Shown here in pieces: positions 34,425 to 42,163 of a DNA stretch of 64,000 nt. The notes under the pieces are model-generated. The model did not search any database and was not told the origin of the DNA. It saw only the letters and a list, made by a program, of their open reading frames with translations. Position 1 is the stretch's first letter; each line of letters opens with the position of its first letter. The translations under genes and the position numbers were made by a program. The DNA is from Pelagibacterium montanilacus (GTDB lineage Bacteria; Pseudomonadota; Alphaproteobacteria; Rhizobiales; Devosiaceae). The DNA is taken from contig NZ_RZMX01000055.1 in assembly GCF_003992665.1 (NCBI RefSeq), positions 62,001 to 126,000 on the forward strand, in the 5' to 3' direction.

Positions 34425-35372
34425 ATGTCCTCTCTTCAAAAGATCATTATCGACACGGACCCTGGCCAGGACGACGCGGTCGCCATCCTTCTGGCGCTCG
34501 CCTCGCCCGCCGAGATCGACCTGCTCGGCATCGTGACCATTGCCGGCAATGTAGGGCTCGCCCGGAACACGCTCAACGCCCTCAAGGTGCTCGAGCTCTC
34601 GGGCCGGACCGGCGTGCCGGTCCATGCCGGCTGTGCCCGCCCCCTCCTCCGCCCCTTGGTCACCGCCGAGCACGTCCACGGCCAGACGGGCCTCGACGGG
34701 CCCGATCTCCCTGCTCCGCAGAGTGAAGCGACGCCCGGTCACGGCGTTGATTTCATCATCGATAGGGTCCGGGCCGAACCCGAGGGCAGCGTCACCCTCT
34801 GCGCGCTCGGCCCGCTCACCAATCTCGCCATGGCGCTGGTCAAGGCCCCCGACATCGCGCCGCGTATCGGGCGGATCGTGCTGATGGGCGGCGCCTATTT
34901 CGAGGTGGGCAACATCACCCCGGCGGCCGAGTTCAACATCTATGTCGACCCCGAAGCCGCCGATATCGTCTTTCGCAGCGGCGTGCCGCTCACCGTCCTG
35001 CCGCTCGACGTCACCCACCAGATGCTGGCCACGCCCGAGCGTATCGCCGCCTTCCGGAACATGGGAAACCGCAGTGGCGCGGCGATTGCCGACATGCTGG
35101 GCTATTCCGAGCGCTTCGACCTGGCCAAATATGGCTGGCCCGGCGCTCCGCTCCACGATCCCTGCGTCATCGCCTGGCTGCTGGCCCCGGAAATCTTTTC
35201 GGGCCGGCACTGCAATGTCGCGATCGAAACCACGAGCGAACTCACCCGCGGCATGACCGTTACCGATTACTGGCATGTGACCGACCGACCGGCCAATGCC
35301 ATGTTCATCAGGTCGGGAGATGCCGACGCGTTCTACGCCCTGCTGGCCGAACGCATCGCGACGCTGCCGTGA
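34425..35372 (+). CDS. Nucleoside hydrolase (IU/ribonucleoside type)
   Basis: Splits nucleosides into base and ribose, so it can supply nucleobases to the catabolic operons nearby. The 315-residue protein has the Ca2+-binding signature IIDTDPGQDDAVAILLAL at residues 7-24, NVGLARNTLNALKVLEL near 40, LTNLAMAL near 127, GGAYFEVGN near 151 and the C-terminal HDPC aspartate near 244. The start is ATG 34425; upstream codons in frame are not supported. It overlaps the sulfurtransferase upstream region closely (next start 15 bases after its stop). Pyrimidine versus purine preference is not readable. Confidence 0.92.
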   Translation: MSSLQKIIIDTDPGQDDAVAILLALASPAEIDLLGIVTIAGNVGLARNTLNALKVLELSGRTGVPVHAGCARPLLRPLVTAEHVHGQTGLDGPDLPAPQSEATPGHGVDFIIDRVRAEPEGSVTLCALGPLTNLAMALVKAPDIAPRIGRIVLMGGAYFEVGNITPAAEFNIYVDPEAADIVFRSGVPLTVLPLDVTHQMLATPERIAAFRNMGNRSGAAIADMLGYSERFDLAKYGWPGAPLHDPCVIAWLLAPEIFSGRHCNVAIETTSELTRGMTVTDYWHVTDRPANAMFIRSGDADAFYALLAERIATLP

Positions 35373-35386
35373 AAGGAAAAGCAGAT

Positions 35387-36229
35387 ATGGACCCGTTCGT
35401 TTCCACCCAATGGCTGGCCGAGCACATCGATGACCCCGAAATCATCGTCGTGGATGGCACCTGGTACCTGCCCGATGCCGGACGCAACGCACGCGCCGAG
35501 TTCGAGGCAGGCCACATTCCCGGGGCGGTGTTCTTCGATATCGACGCGATTGCCGACACCTCGGGCGGCCTCCCCCACATGCTGCCCGAGCCCGAAATCT
35601 TCGCGCGCATGGCCGGCGCGTTGGGCATCGCGTCGGACAGGACCATCGTGGTCTATGACGAGCATGGGCTGTTCTCGGCTCCCCGCGTGTGGTGGAGCCT
35701 GCGCACCATGGGCGCCGGCGATGTCCGGATTCTCTCGGGCGGCGGACCGAAATGGCGCCTGGAGGGCCACCCCCTCGAGCAGGGCCCCTCGCGCGCCGAA
35801 CCCGCCCGGTTCGACGCCAGCTTCGATGCCACCGCGATTGCCGCCTTCGATGCGGTCCGCGCAGCATCGGGCGATGGCTCGGCCCAGATCCTCGACGCCC
35901 GTCCCGCCCCCCGCTTTGCCGGAGAGGCCCCCGAGCCGCGCCCGGGCCTGCGGTCGGGCCATATCCCGGCCAGCAGCAACCTGCCCTTCACCCAGCTCAT
36001 CGCCGACGGCAAACTCAAGCCCGCCGGCGAGTTGTCCAAGGCGTTCAGCGCTCTTGGGATCGATCGCGACCGCCCGGTCATCACGACCTGCGGTTCGGGC
36101 GTCACCGCAGCGGTGCTCACGCTTGCCCTCGCCGTCACCGGCGCCCGCGCCGTGGCGCTCTATGACGGGTCCTGGGCCGAATGGGGGGCGAGGGTCGATC
36201 CAGACGCGGGGTCAGGCAGCGCGCAGTGA
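35387..36229 (+). CDS. sseA: 3-mercaptopyruvate sulfurtransferase (tandem rhodanese)
   Basis: Transfers sulfur from 3-mercaptopyruvate to an acceptor. The 280-residue protein has two rhodanese domains (about residues 1-135 and 150-280); the catalytic cysteine is at 235 in TCGSGVTAAVL, and CGSG(V/I)TA is the loop of mercaptopyruvate sulfurtransferases rather than thiosulfate rhodaneses (CRxGx[R/T]). The ATG at 35387 has AAGGA nine bases upstream; a GTG at 35369 overlapping the previous stop is less likely. It overlaps the 3' end of the convergent GGDEF gene by 18 bases. Confidence 0.9.
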   Translation: MDPFVSTQWLAEHIDDPEIIVVDGTWYLPDAGRNARAEFEAGHIPGAVFFDIDAIADTSGGLPHMLPEPEIFARMAGALGIASDRTIVVYDEHGLFSAPRVWWSLRTMGAGDVRILSGGGPKWRLEGHPLEQGPSRAEPARFDASFDATAIAAFDAVRAASGDGSAQILDARPAPRFAGEAPEPRPGLRSGHIPASSNLPFTQLIADGKLKPAGELSKAFSALGIDRDRPVITTCGSGVTAAVLTLALAVTGARAVALYDGSWAEWGARVDPDAGSGSAQ

Positions 36230-37366
36230 CGCCGGTGCCGTGACCCTGTTGCGACCGTTGCGCTTGGAGAGATAGAGCGCGGTGTCCGCGCTCGACAGCA
36301 ATCGGTCGAACGTCGTGTCGTGATCATCGGTCACCGCCACGCCGGCGCTGACCGTGCACGACACCAGTTCGTCTGCGGTGCGGCACACCAGCCCTTCGAG
36401 CGCCACTCGGACCCGTTCTGCCACCTCGGCCGCATGGGCAAGACTGACGCCGGTGAGCGTCAGCGCGAACTCCTCGCCGCCCAGCCGCACGGCGGTGCAG
36501 TTCGCCCCCGACGTCGTCTCGAGCAGCGCGGCGAAGCGCTGCAGCACCTCGTCGCCGAACCCGTGACCGTATCGGTCGTTGAGCCCTTTGAAATCATCGA
36601 GATCGAAAACCACGAGCCCGGTTCCCCGGGCCAGCGCCCGCTCCCCGAACTGCCGGAACAGCGCCCTGCGGTTGCGCAGCCCGGTCAGCGGATCGGTCAG
36701 CGCATCATCCTGATGACGCCGCGAAATGCGCTCCTGATAGACCGTGATCATCAGCCCCCCGACGCCGGTGATGGTGACCACCGCACAGACTAGGTTGAAC
36801 ACTTCAGCCCAGTTTTCCGGCATCCCGTGGGAAAGATGGAACGGTTGCTCGACGATCGCGACCAGTCCGCAGAGAAAAAACGAGAACGCCATCAGCCAGT
36901 GCAGCATGGCGATCATCGAGATCACCGTCTCGGATTCGCTGCGCGCCAGCCAATAGCCGAGCCCTGTCGCCGTGATCAGCCCCGCGCACATGAAATTGAC
37001 CATCCAGAACGCGATCCCATCCATGCCCACGAGGTTGGCCACACTCAGCGGCACCCACATCAGGGCGGCGACGAGCAACAGGGGCCGCATGGTCACCTGT
37101 CCGTCGCGGAAGTGAACCATGCCCGCATGGTTGACCGCGAAGCCGAGAACGAGAAGCAGGCATGCCACGAGCCCGTGCAACCAAGAAGAGGTCGCCGCAA
37201 AGACCGAGAACATGACCACCGAAGCCACGATGATGCCGATGGCGAGCGCCCATGTGAGCAGGAAGCCCGCCGCACGCTGGCGCAGCCAGTTCATCGTGAG
37301 GGTGAAGCAAAGCGCTGTCCCTGCGGCCCCCACCGCGAGCAGAACAGAGCCATAATCGAAAGCCAT
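36212..37366 (-). CDS. Membrane-anchored GGDEF protein (diguanylate cyclase)
   Basis: A 384-residue probable diguanylate cyclase that would make cyclic di-GMP. About six or seven hydrophobic segments fill residues 5-205; a short linker (YQERISRRHQDDALTDPLTG) leads into the GGDEF domain with LRNRRALFRQF, FDLDDFKGLND and the active-site signature RLGGEEFAL near residue 310. The RxxD inhibitory site normally five residues before the signature is absent, so product inhibition may be lost. The ATG at 37366 follows AGGGGA. The input domain matches no sensor family I recognise. Confidence 0.88.
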   Translation of the reverse strand: MAFDYGSVLLAVGAAGTALCFTLTMNWLRQRAAGFLLTWALAIGIIVASVVMFSVFAATSSWLHGLVACLLLVLGFAVNHAGMVHFRDGQVTMRPLLLVAALMWVPLSVANLVGMDGIAFWMVNFMCAGLITATGLGYWLARSESETVISMIAMLHWLMAFSFFLCGLVAIVEQPFHLSHGMPENWAEVFNLVCAVVTITGVGGLMITVYQERISRRHQDDALTDPLTGLRNRRALFRQFGERALARGTGLVVFDLDDFKGLNDRYGHGFGDEVLQRFAALLETTSGANCTAVRLGGEEFALTLTGVSLAHAAEVAERVRVALEGLVCRTADELVSCTVSAGVAVTDDHDTTFDRLLSSADTALYLSKRNGRNRVTAPASLRAA

Positions 37367-37434
37367 GAAATCCCCTGAACGAGTGCGCGAGGATAGCACC
37401 GCCGACCCGCGCCCGGTCCATCATGGCGCAGAAG

Positions 37435-37470
37435 TGGTATCCAAAAAGTCAGCCTGTGTGGTATCCAAAA
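37435..37470. promoter_or_regulatory. Tandem TGGTATCCAAAA operators in a 331-base control region
   Basis: TGGTATCCAAAA occurs at 37435-37446 and again at 37459-37470, 24 bases apart in the same orientation (TTTTGGATACCA on the other strand). This resembles GntR/FadR-type half-sites. They lie about 230 bases upstream of the amino-acid ABC operon. The remainder of 37367-37697 has no convincing gene; no GntR gene is nearby. Confidence 0.5.
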
Positions 37471-37697
37471 TGTTACCGCCTCCCGGAAAAACGATGCGCG
37501 TGGGCGGCGGCGGGAAGCATGGGCTGCGATTTTTCTTTGTCTTTCTGGAAAATTCTGCTTTGCTTGCCTCCGATCGAGGCACATCGGGTTTCCGATCACC
37601 AAACAGGCACCCCGGGCAAACCCGATGGCGCGTACACACTGGCTCGGTTGCGACGTGTTCTGAAACCGTTGGGCCGATAGGAAGCGAGCCTCTGCGG

Positions 37698-38465
37698 TTG
37701 CAGTCCATATTGACGATCAACGAGGTGCATAAATCCTTCGGTGACCTTGAGGTCCTCAAGGGCGTGACCCTGTCGGCGATGCGCGGTGACGTGGTCACCC
37801 TCATCGGCTCGTCGGGATCGGGAAAATCCACGCTCCTGCGCTGCATAAACATGCTCGAAGTGCCCAACAGCGGAACCGTCGCCATCGACGGCGAAGAAAT
37901 CGCGCTCACGGGGCGGGGCCCGGACCGTCGGCCCTCCGACGCCAACCAGATCCGGCGCATCCGCTCGGAAATCGGCATGGTGTTCCAGTCCTTCAATCTG
38001 TGGGCGCACATGACGGTGCTCGAGAACGTCATGGAAGCGCCCCTGAGGGTTCAGAAGCGCCCGGAACGAGACGTGCGCGCCGATGCCGAGGAACTGCTCG
38101 ACAAGGTCGGCATAGCCGACAAGGCTAACGCCTTTCCCGCCCAGCTTTCGGGCGGCCAGCAGCAGCGCGCGGCCATCGCGCGCGCGCTCTGCATCCGGCC
38201 CAAGATCATGCTCTTTGACGAGCCGACCTCCGCGCTCGATCCGGAACTCGAGATCGAGGTCCTCAGGGTCATCAAGATGCTGGCGAACGAGGGGCGCACC
38301 ATGATCCTCGTTACCCATGACATGAAATTCGCCCGGGAAGTCGCCGACAAGGTGGTCTTCCTGCACCAGGGGCGGATCGAGGAGGAAGGCACGGTCGATG
38401 CCGTGTTCTCCTCGACGCAATCGGATCGGCTGCGCCAGTTCCTTCGCGCGGCCGATCATACCTGA
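37698..38465 (+). CDS. Polar amino-acid ABC transporter ATP-binding protein
   Basis: A 255-residue ATPase of the HisP/OccP group. Walker A GSSGSGKSTLLRCINMLE lies near residue 36, the HisP-type Q-loop MVFQSFNLWAHMTVLENV near 95, signature LSGGQQQRAAIARAL near 148, Walker B IMLFDEPTSALDPE near 168 and LVTHDMKFAREV near 203. The N-terminus is uncertain: there is no ATG. I use TTG 37698 (MQSILTINEVHKSFG), with an AGGAAG site rather far upstream; TTG 37710 would also fit. Unusually, the ATPase gene comes first in the operon. Confidence 0.88.
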   Translation: MQSILTINEVHKSFGDLEVLKGVTLSAMRGDVVTLIGSSGSGKSTLLRCINMLEVPNSGTVAIDGEEIALTGRGPDRRPSDANQIRRIRSEIGMVFQSFNLWAHMTVLENVMEAPLRVQKRPERDVRADAEELLDKVGIADKANAFPAQLSGGQQQRAAIARALCIRPKIMLFDEPTSALDPELEIEVLRVIKMLANEGRTMILVTHDMKFAREVADKVVFLHQGRIEEEGTVDAVFSSTQSDRLRQFLRAADHT

Positions 38466-38502
38466 CCGGGAAACGACAATCATCATGCAAGGCCTCCCGG
38501 TC
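38464..38502 (+). terminator. Hairpin between ATPase and binding-protein genes
   Basis: GACCGGGA, beginning in the ATPase stop codon, pairs with TCCCGGTC across a 23-base loop. It could be an attenuator or RNA-stability element inside the operon; no T tract follows. Confidence 0.35.
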
Positions 38503-38534
38503 CCAACGACAACGCACCAAAAATGGAGCAAAAA

Positions 38535-39278
38535 ATGAAAAAGCTACTCCTCGCCGCCACGGCACTCGCCCTGCTCTCGAGCGCGGCGAACGCCCAGTCG
38601 ATCCGCGTCGGCACCGAAGGGGCCTACGCCCCCTGGAACTTCATCAACGAGGCCGGTGAACTCGACGGCTATGAAATCGACCTGGCCAACGCGATCTGCG
38701 AACACGCCGGGATCGAGTGCGAAGTCGTCCAGAACGACTGGGAATCGATCATCCCGAACCTGCTTTCGGGCAATTACGATGTGATCATGGCGGGCATGTC
38801 GATCACCGACGAGCGGCTCGAGACCATCAACTTCACCCAGGACTACTATCCCCCCGATCCCTCGCTCTTTGTGGCCACGGCCGGTGCCGAGTTCGACTTC
38901 GACAATCTCGAAGGCGCACGCATCGCGGTTCAGGGCAACACCATCCAGGCAGCCTATGCGGAAGAGAACTTCGCGGACGCCAACGAGATCCTCTCGTTTG
39001 CCACCCCTGACCAGACCATTGCCGACCTCGCTGCCGGCAATGTGGACCTGATCCTCGCCGACGGCAGCTTCCTGCAGCCGGTCGTGGACAATTCGGGCGG
39101 CGCGATCGTCTTTGTGGGGCCCGAAGTGATGATCGGCGGCGGTGTGGGCGGCGGCGTCCGCAAGGAAGACACCGAGCTTCTCGCCACGCTCAATGAATCT
39201 CTCGACGCCCTCAAGGCCGACGGCACGGTAAACCAGTTGCTGGCCGAGTGGTACGGCGACGACGCACCCGCATATTGA
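38535..39278 (+). CDS. Polar amino-acid ABC transporter substrate-binding protein
   Basis: A 247-residue periplasmic protein of SBP family 3 (lysine/arginine/ornithine/histidine/octopine-type). The signal peptide MKKLLLAATALALLSSAANA precedes IRVGTEGAYAPWNFINEAGE, the family start; MAGMSITDERLETINFTQ near residue 85 is the ligand-gating region. The ATG at 38535 has GGAG seven bases upstream; an ATG four codons earlier lacks one. Ligand unknown; the downstream aspartoacylase-like gene suggests an acylated amino acid or opine. Confidence 0.92.
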   Translation: MKKLLLAATALALLSSAANAQSIRVGTEGAYAPWNFINEAGELDGYEIDLANAICEHAGIECEVVQNDWESIIPNLLSGNYDVIMAGMSITDERLETINFTQDYYPPDPSLFVATAGAEFDFDNLEGARIAVQGNTIQAAYAEENFADANEILSFATPDQTIADLAAGNVDLILADGSFLQPVVDNSGGAIVFVGPEVMIGGGVGGGVRKEDTELLATLNESLDALKADGTVNQLLAEWYGDDAPAY

Positions 39279-39281
39279 TCG

Positions 39282-39318
39282 GTTCAGCCGGCGGCCCATA
39301 GGGCCGCCGGTTCTGAAC
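39282..39318 (+). other. Strong intra-operon stem-loop after the binding-protein gene
   Basis: GTTCAG-CCGGCGGCCC (39282-39297) pairs with GGGCCGCCGG-TT-CTGAAC (39301-39318), loop ATA, 16 base pairs with a two-base bulge. No T tract. Its place just after a binding-protein gene fits an RNA element that lets more binding protein than permease be made. Confidence 0.7.
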
Positions 39319-39331
39319 GCTCGCGCGCACC

Positions 39332-40171
39332 GTGGACACAGACCCCTCATTGCTGGCTCGCCTTGTGGGCGAGGACATCGCCTTCTGGTTCGGCTATTTC
39401 ACCAATGGCCGCCATATGGCCTGGTATACCAGCTTCCGGTTCACCATCATCGCCGCTCTTCTGGGCGGCGTGCTCGCGCTCGTCTTCGGCGTCCTGGGCG
39501 CGCTTCTCAAGCGCTCGCGCTTCCTGCCAGCCCGGCTGATCGGGGGCGTCTATACAGGGGTTGTCCGGGGCGTGCCGGACGTCCTGTTCTTCCTGTTTTT
39601 CCCTCTCGTCTTCATCCAGGGCCTGGAACTGGTCGCCGCACAATTCGTGTGCACGCCCGAATCCATTGAAGCCTATCAGAGCAATTGGCCCCCCTGCCGC
39701 GAGGCGAGCCTCTACTTCTCGACCGAACAATACCTTGTTCTGGCCTGCTTCGCCCTTGGCATCGTCTATGGCGCCTTCGTTGCCAACGTCATCCATGGCG
39801 CCATGCGCGCCGTGCCCTCCGGCCAACTCGAAGCGGCCCGGGCTTATGGCATGAGCGAGGGCCAGGTCCTCATGCGCATCCATATCCGGCAGATGTGGGT
39901 CTATGCGCTCCCCGGCCTTTCGAATGTCTGGATGCTGCTGATCAAGGCCACCGCGCTCCTCTCGCTCCTCCAGATCAACGACATCGTCTGGTGGGCCGGC
40001 CAACTGGGCGCGCCCAACTTCCTGCCCCAGGTCGGCATGGTCCATGGCGACTGGCGCTGGGGCTATTACACCGCGCTCTTTGTCTTTTACATCCTCGTGA
40101 CACTGCTCTCGGAACGCTTCTTCCGCGCCGTCACCAAACGGGCGCGCCGCGGCATGCCGGTGGAGTCGTGA
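39332..40171 (+). CDS. Polar amino-acid ABC transporter permease (HisQ type)
   Basis: A 279-residue permease of the HisQM family starting at GTG 39332. Hydrophobic segments begin near residue 33 (FTIIAALLGGVLALVFGVLG) and the ATPase-contact loop is GQLEAARAYGMSEGQVLMRI near 165. A loop with two cysteines (residues about 110-125) replaces the short periplasmic loop of E. coli HisQ. Forms a heterodimer with the next gene product, which starts one base after its stop. Confidence 0.9.
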   Translation: MDTDPSLLARLVGEDIAFWFGYFTNGRHMAWYTSFRFTIIAALLGGVLALVFGVLGALLKRSRFLPARLIGGVYTGVVRGVPDVLFFLFFPLVFIQGLELVAAQFVCTPESIEAYQSNWPPCREASLYFSTEQYLVLACFALGIVYGAFVANVIHGAMRAVPSGQLEAARAYGMSEGQVLMRIHIRQMWVYALPGLSNVWMLLIKATALLSLLQINDIVWWAGQLGAPNFLPQVGMVHGDWRWGYYTALFVFYILVTLLSERFFRAVTKRARRGMPVES

Positions 40172-40172
40172 G

Positions 40173-40928
40173 ATGACCGGATTTGCCGAAACGCTCTGGG
40201 CAGAGATTTTGATCTTCTTTCGGCCCGCGCTGTTCAACATCTATTTCGCCGCAGTCTCCCTCGCCATCGGCTTCGTGCTTGCCGTGGCCGTCGCTTTCGC
40301 GCGTAACGGGAAAAACCCGATCGTCTCGCACCTCGCCGCCGGCTACATCTATGCCTTTCGCGGCTCGCCGCTCTTTATCCAGTTCTTCATGTTCTATTCG
40401 ATCATGCTGGCGCTCAACGCGGTCTGGTGGCGCCCGCTGGGCATCTCGGGCGTGGTCATGCACCCGCTGTTCATCGGCCCGCTCACCCTCGTGATGAACA
40501 CCGTGGCCTACACTGCCGAAATCCTCTACGGCGCCCTGCGCACGGTCCCGCGCGGGGAGCTCGAGGCCGCACGCGCACACGGCATGAGCCCGCTCCAGAT
40601 CTTCCGCACCGTCACCTGGCCGAACATGATCCGCATCGCCTGGCCCGCCTACACCAATGAAGTGGTGTTCATGTTCCACGCGACCGCGCTGGTCTATCTC
40701 ACGCTCCCCGTGGTGGGAAACCAGCGCGACATCATGAACACCGCGCGCTTCCTGTTCGAGCGCGACTACAATGCCATCCTCCACTTCTCAGTTGCGGGCC
40801 TATATTTCCTGGTCATTTCCATGCTTGTCTTTTTCGTTTTCGGGCGCATCTACGAGCGGATGATGCGGCACCTGTCGGTCAACCAGGACCGGCCGCGCCT
40901 GCGCTTTGCCCCCAAATACATCCGCTAG
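40173..40928 (+). CDS. Polar amino-acid ABC transporter permease (HisM type)
   Basis: A 251-residue HisM-like permease with membrane segments near residues 20-45, 65-85, 100-120, 165-190 and 205-230, and the contact loop GELEAARAHGMSPLQIFRTV near 128. It starts one base after the previous gene. Together with the preceding three genes it forms a complete importer. Confidence 0.9.
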   Translation: MTGFAETLWAEILIFFRPALFNIYFAAVSLAIGFVLAVAVAFARNGKNPIVSHLAAGYIYAFRGSPLFIQFFMFYSIMLALNAVWWRPLGISGVVMHPLFIGPLTLVMNTVAYTAEILYGALRTVPRGELEAARAHGMSPLQIFRTVTWPNMIRIAWPAYTNEVVFMFHATALVYLTLPVVGNQRDIMNTARFLFERDYNAILHFSVAGLYFLVISMLVFFVFGRIYERMMRHLSVNQDRPRLRFAPKYIR

Positions 40929-40935
40929 GATTTCC

Positions 40936-42075
40936 ATGCCCCTCGAGCGCACAACCCACGCGATTCCCGCCGATGCCCCCGGCACGAGCCACGAGCTGAC
41001 CCTTTTCCGCATCGGTCCGGCAGATGCGGCCATCAAGGTCTTCATCCAGGCCGCGCTCCATGCCGACGAGCAGCCCGGCATCCTGGCGATCCACCATCTC
41101 CTGCCCATGCTCGAGGCCGCCGACACCCGTGGAGAACTCGCCGCGCGCTTCGTCATCATGCCCATGGTCAATCCCATCGGCATGAACCAATTCGTCCTCG
41201 AAGGCCATGCGGGCCGCTATCACACACGCAGCGGCACCAATTTCAACCGCGGCTGGCCGGACCTTTTCGAGGCCATCGGCGACACCATCGGGGACCGCCT
41301 CACCGATGATCCGGGCGGGAACGTCGCCATCATCCGCGCGGCCGTCAGGGACTGGATCGACGCCCAGCACCCCATGACGGCGCTGCAACGCCTGCGCCAT
41401 GTCGTGATGGGCGAGGCCCATGATGCGGATTACGTGCTCGATCTCCATTGCGACGACGAGGCACTGCCCCACCTGTTCCTGACCCCCGATTCGATGGCTG
41501 AACTCGGTGATCTCGCCGACTGGATGGGGTCCGCTGCCCAACTGATTGCCGAGGATTCGGGCGGCGGATCGTTCGACGAGGTCTGGCCCTCCCTCTGGAC
41601 GCGCCTGCGGAAAGCCCATCCGGATCGGCCCATCCCCTTCTCCGCCCGCGCCGCAACGCTCGAATACCGAGGCCGCCACGACGTGGACGACGCTCTGGGC
41701 CGCGCCGACGCGGAGAACCTCTTCGGTTTTTTCCAGACCACGGGCCTCGTCGCGTCCGACCCCGCCAGAACCCCGGACCCGGCTGCGGCCCCTACCCCTC
41801 TCTCGGCAACCGAAGTCGTGCGCACCCAAGGCCCCGGGCTCGTGGCCTACCGCGTCGGGCTCGGTGAAAACGTTGCAAAGGGCCAACCTATCGCTGACCT
41901 CATCGCGCTCGACGGGACCGGCGCCTTCCGGGACCGCACCCCGGTGCTCGCGGGCACCTCGGGCCGGGTCATCTCGCGCCGAATGCGCAAATTCGCGCCC
42001 GCCGGCGCCTCGATCGCAAAGATCGTGGGCACCGAGCCGGTTGCCGGCCGCACCGGGTATCTGCTCGAGGACTGA
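40936..42075 (+). CDS. Succinylglutamate desuccinylase/aspartoacylase-family zinc hydrolase
   Basis: A 379-residue M14-like deacylase. Zinc ligands are visible in ALHADEQPGI near residue 42 (H-x-x-E type) and DLHCDDEALPHLF near 175; TNFNRGWPD near 105 and the catalytic glutamate in ATLEYRGRHD near 245 fit the AstE/AspA fold. A C-terminal barrel-like extension (VAYRVGLGENVAKGQPIADL) follows. The ATG at 40936 has AGGA six bases upstream and lies seven bases after the permease, so it belongs to the ABC operon. It probably removes an acyl group from the imported compound; the substrate is not known. Confidence 0.88.
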   Translation: MPLERTTHAIPADAPGTSHELTLFRIGPADAAIKVFIQAALHADEQPGILAIHHLLPMLEAADTRGELAARFVIMPMVNPIGMNQFVLEGHAGRYHTRSGTNFNRGWPDLFEAIGDTIGDRLTDDPGGNVAIIRAAVRDWIDAQHPMTALQRLRHVVMGEAHDADYVLDLHCDDEALPHLFLTPDSMAELGDLADWMGSAAQLIAEDSGGGSFDEVWPSLWTRLRKAHPDRPIPFSARAATLEYRGRHDVDDALGRADAENLFGFFQTTGLVASDPARTPDPAAAPTPLSATEVVRTQGPGLVAYRVGLGENVAKGQPIADLIALDGTGAFRDRTPVLAGTSGRVISRRMRKFAPAGASIAKIVGTEPVAGRTGYLLED

Positions 42076-42086
42076 AAACTCCGGGC

Positions 42087-42102
42087 GGCGTTTCTAAACG
42101 CC
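42087..42102 (+). terminator. Short hairpin at the end of the amino-acid ABC operon
   Basis: GGCGTTT-CT-AAACGCC is a perfect 7-base inverted repeat 11 bases after the hydrolase stop. It lacks a T tract; terminator or operator for the next operon. Confidence 0.4.
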
Positions 42103-42163
42103 TGACAACCGAGGGCAACACCGCTATCGTCGCGTCGGGAGAGGCAACCGGAGCATACCACCG

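Noticed and set aside
37365-37697. An N-terminal extension of the amino-acid ABC ATPase by about 110 codons.
   Set aside because: The extension matches nothing, contains the tandem operator repeats and has biased composition; the ATPase family begins near 37698.
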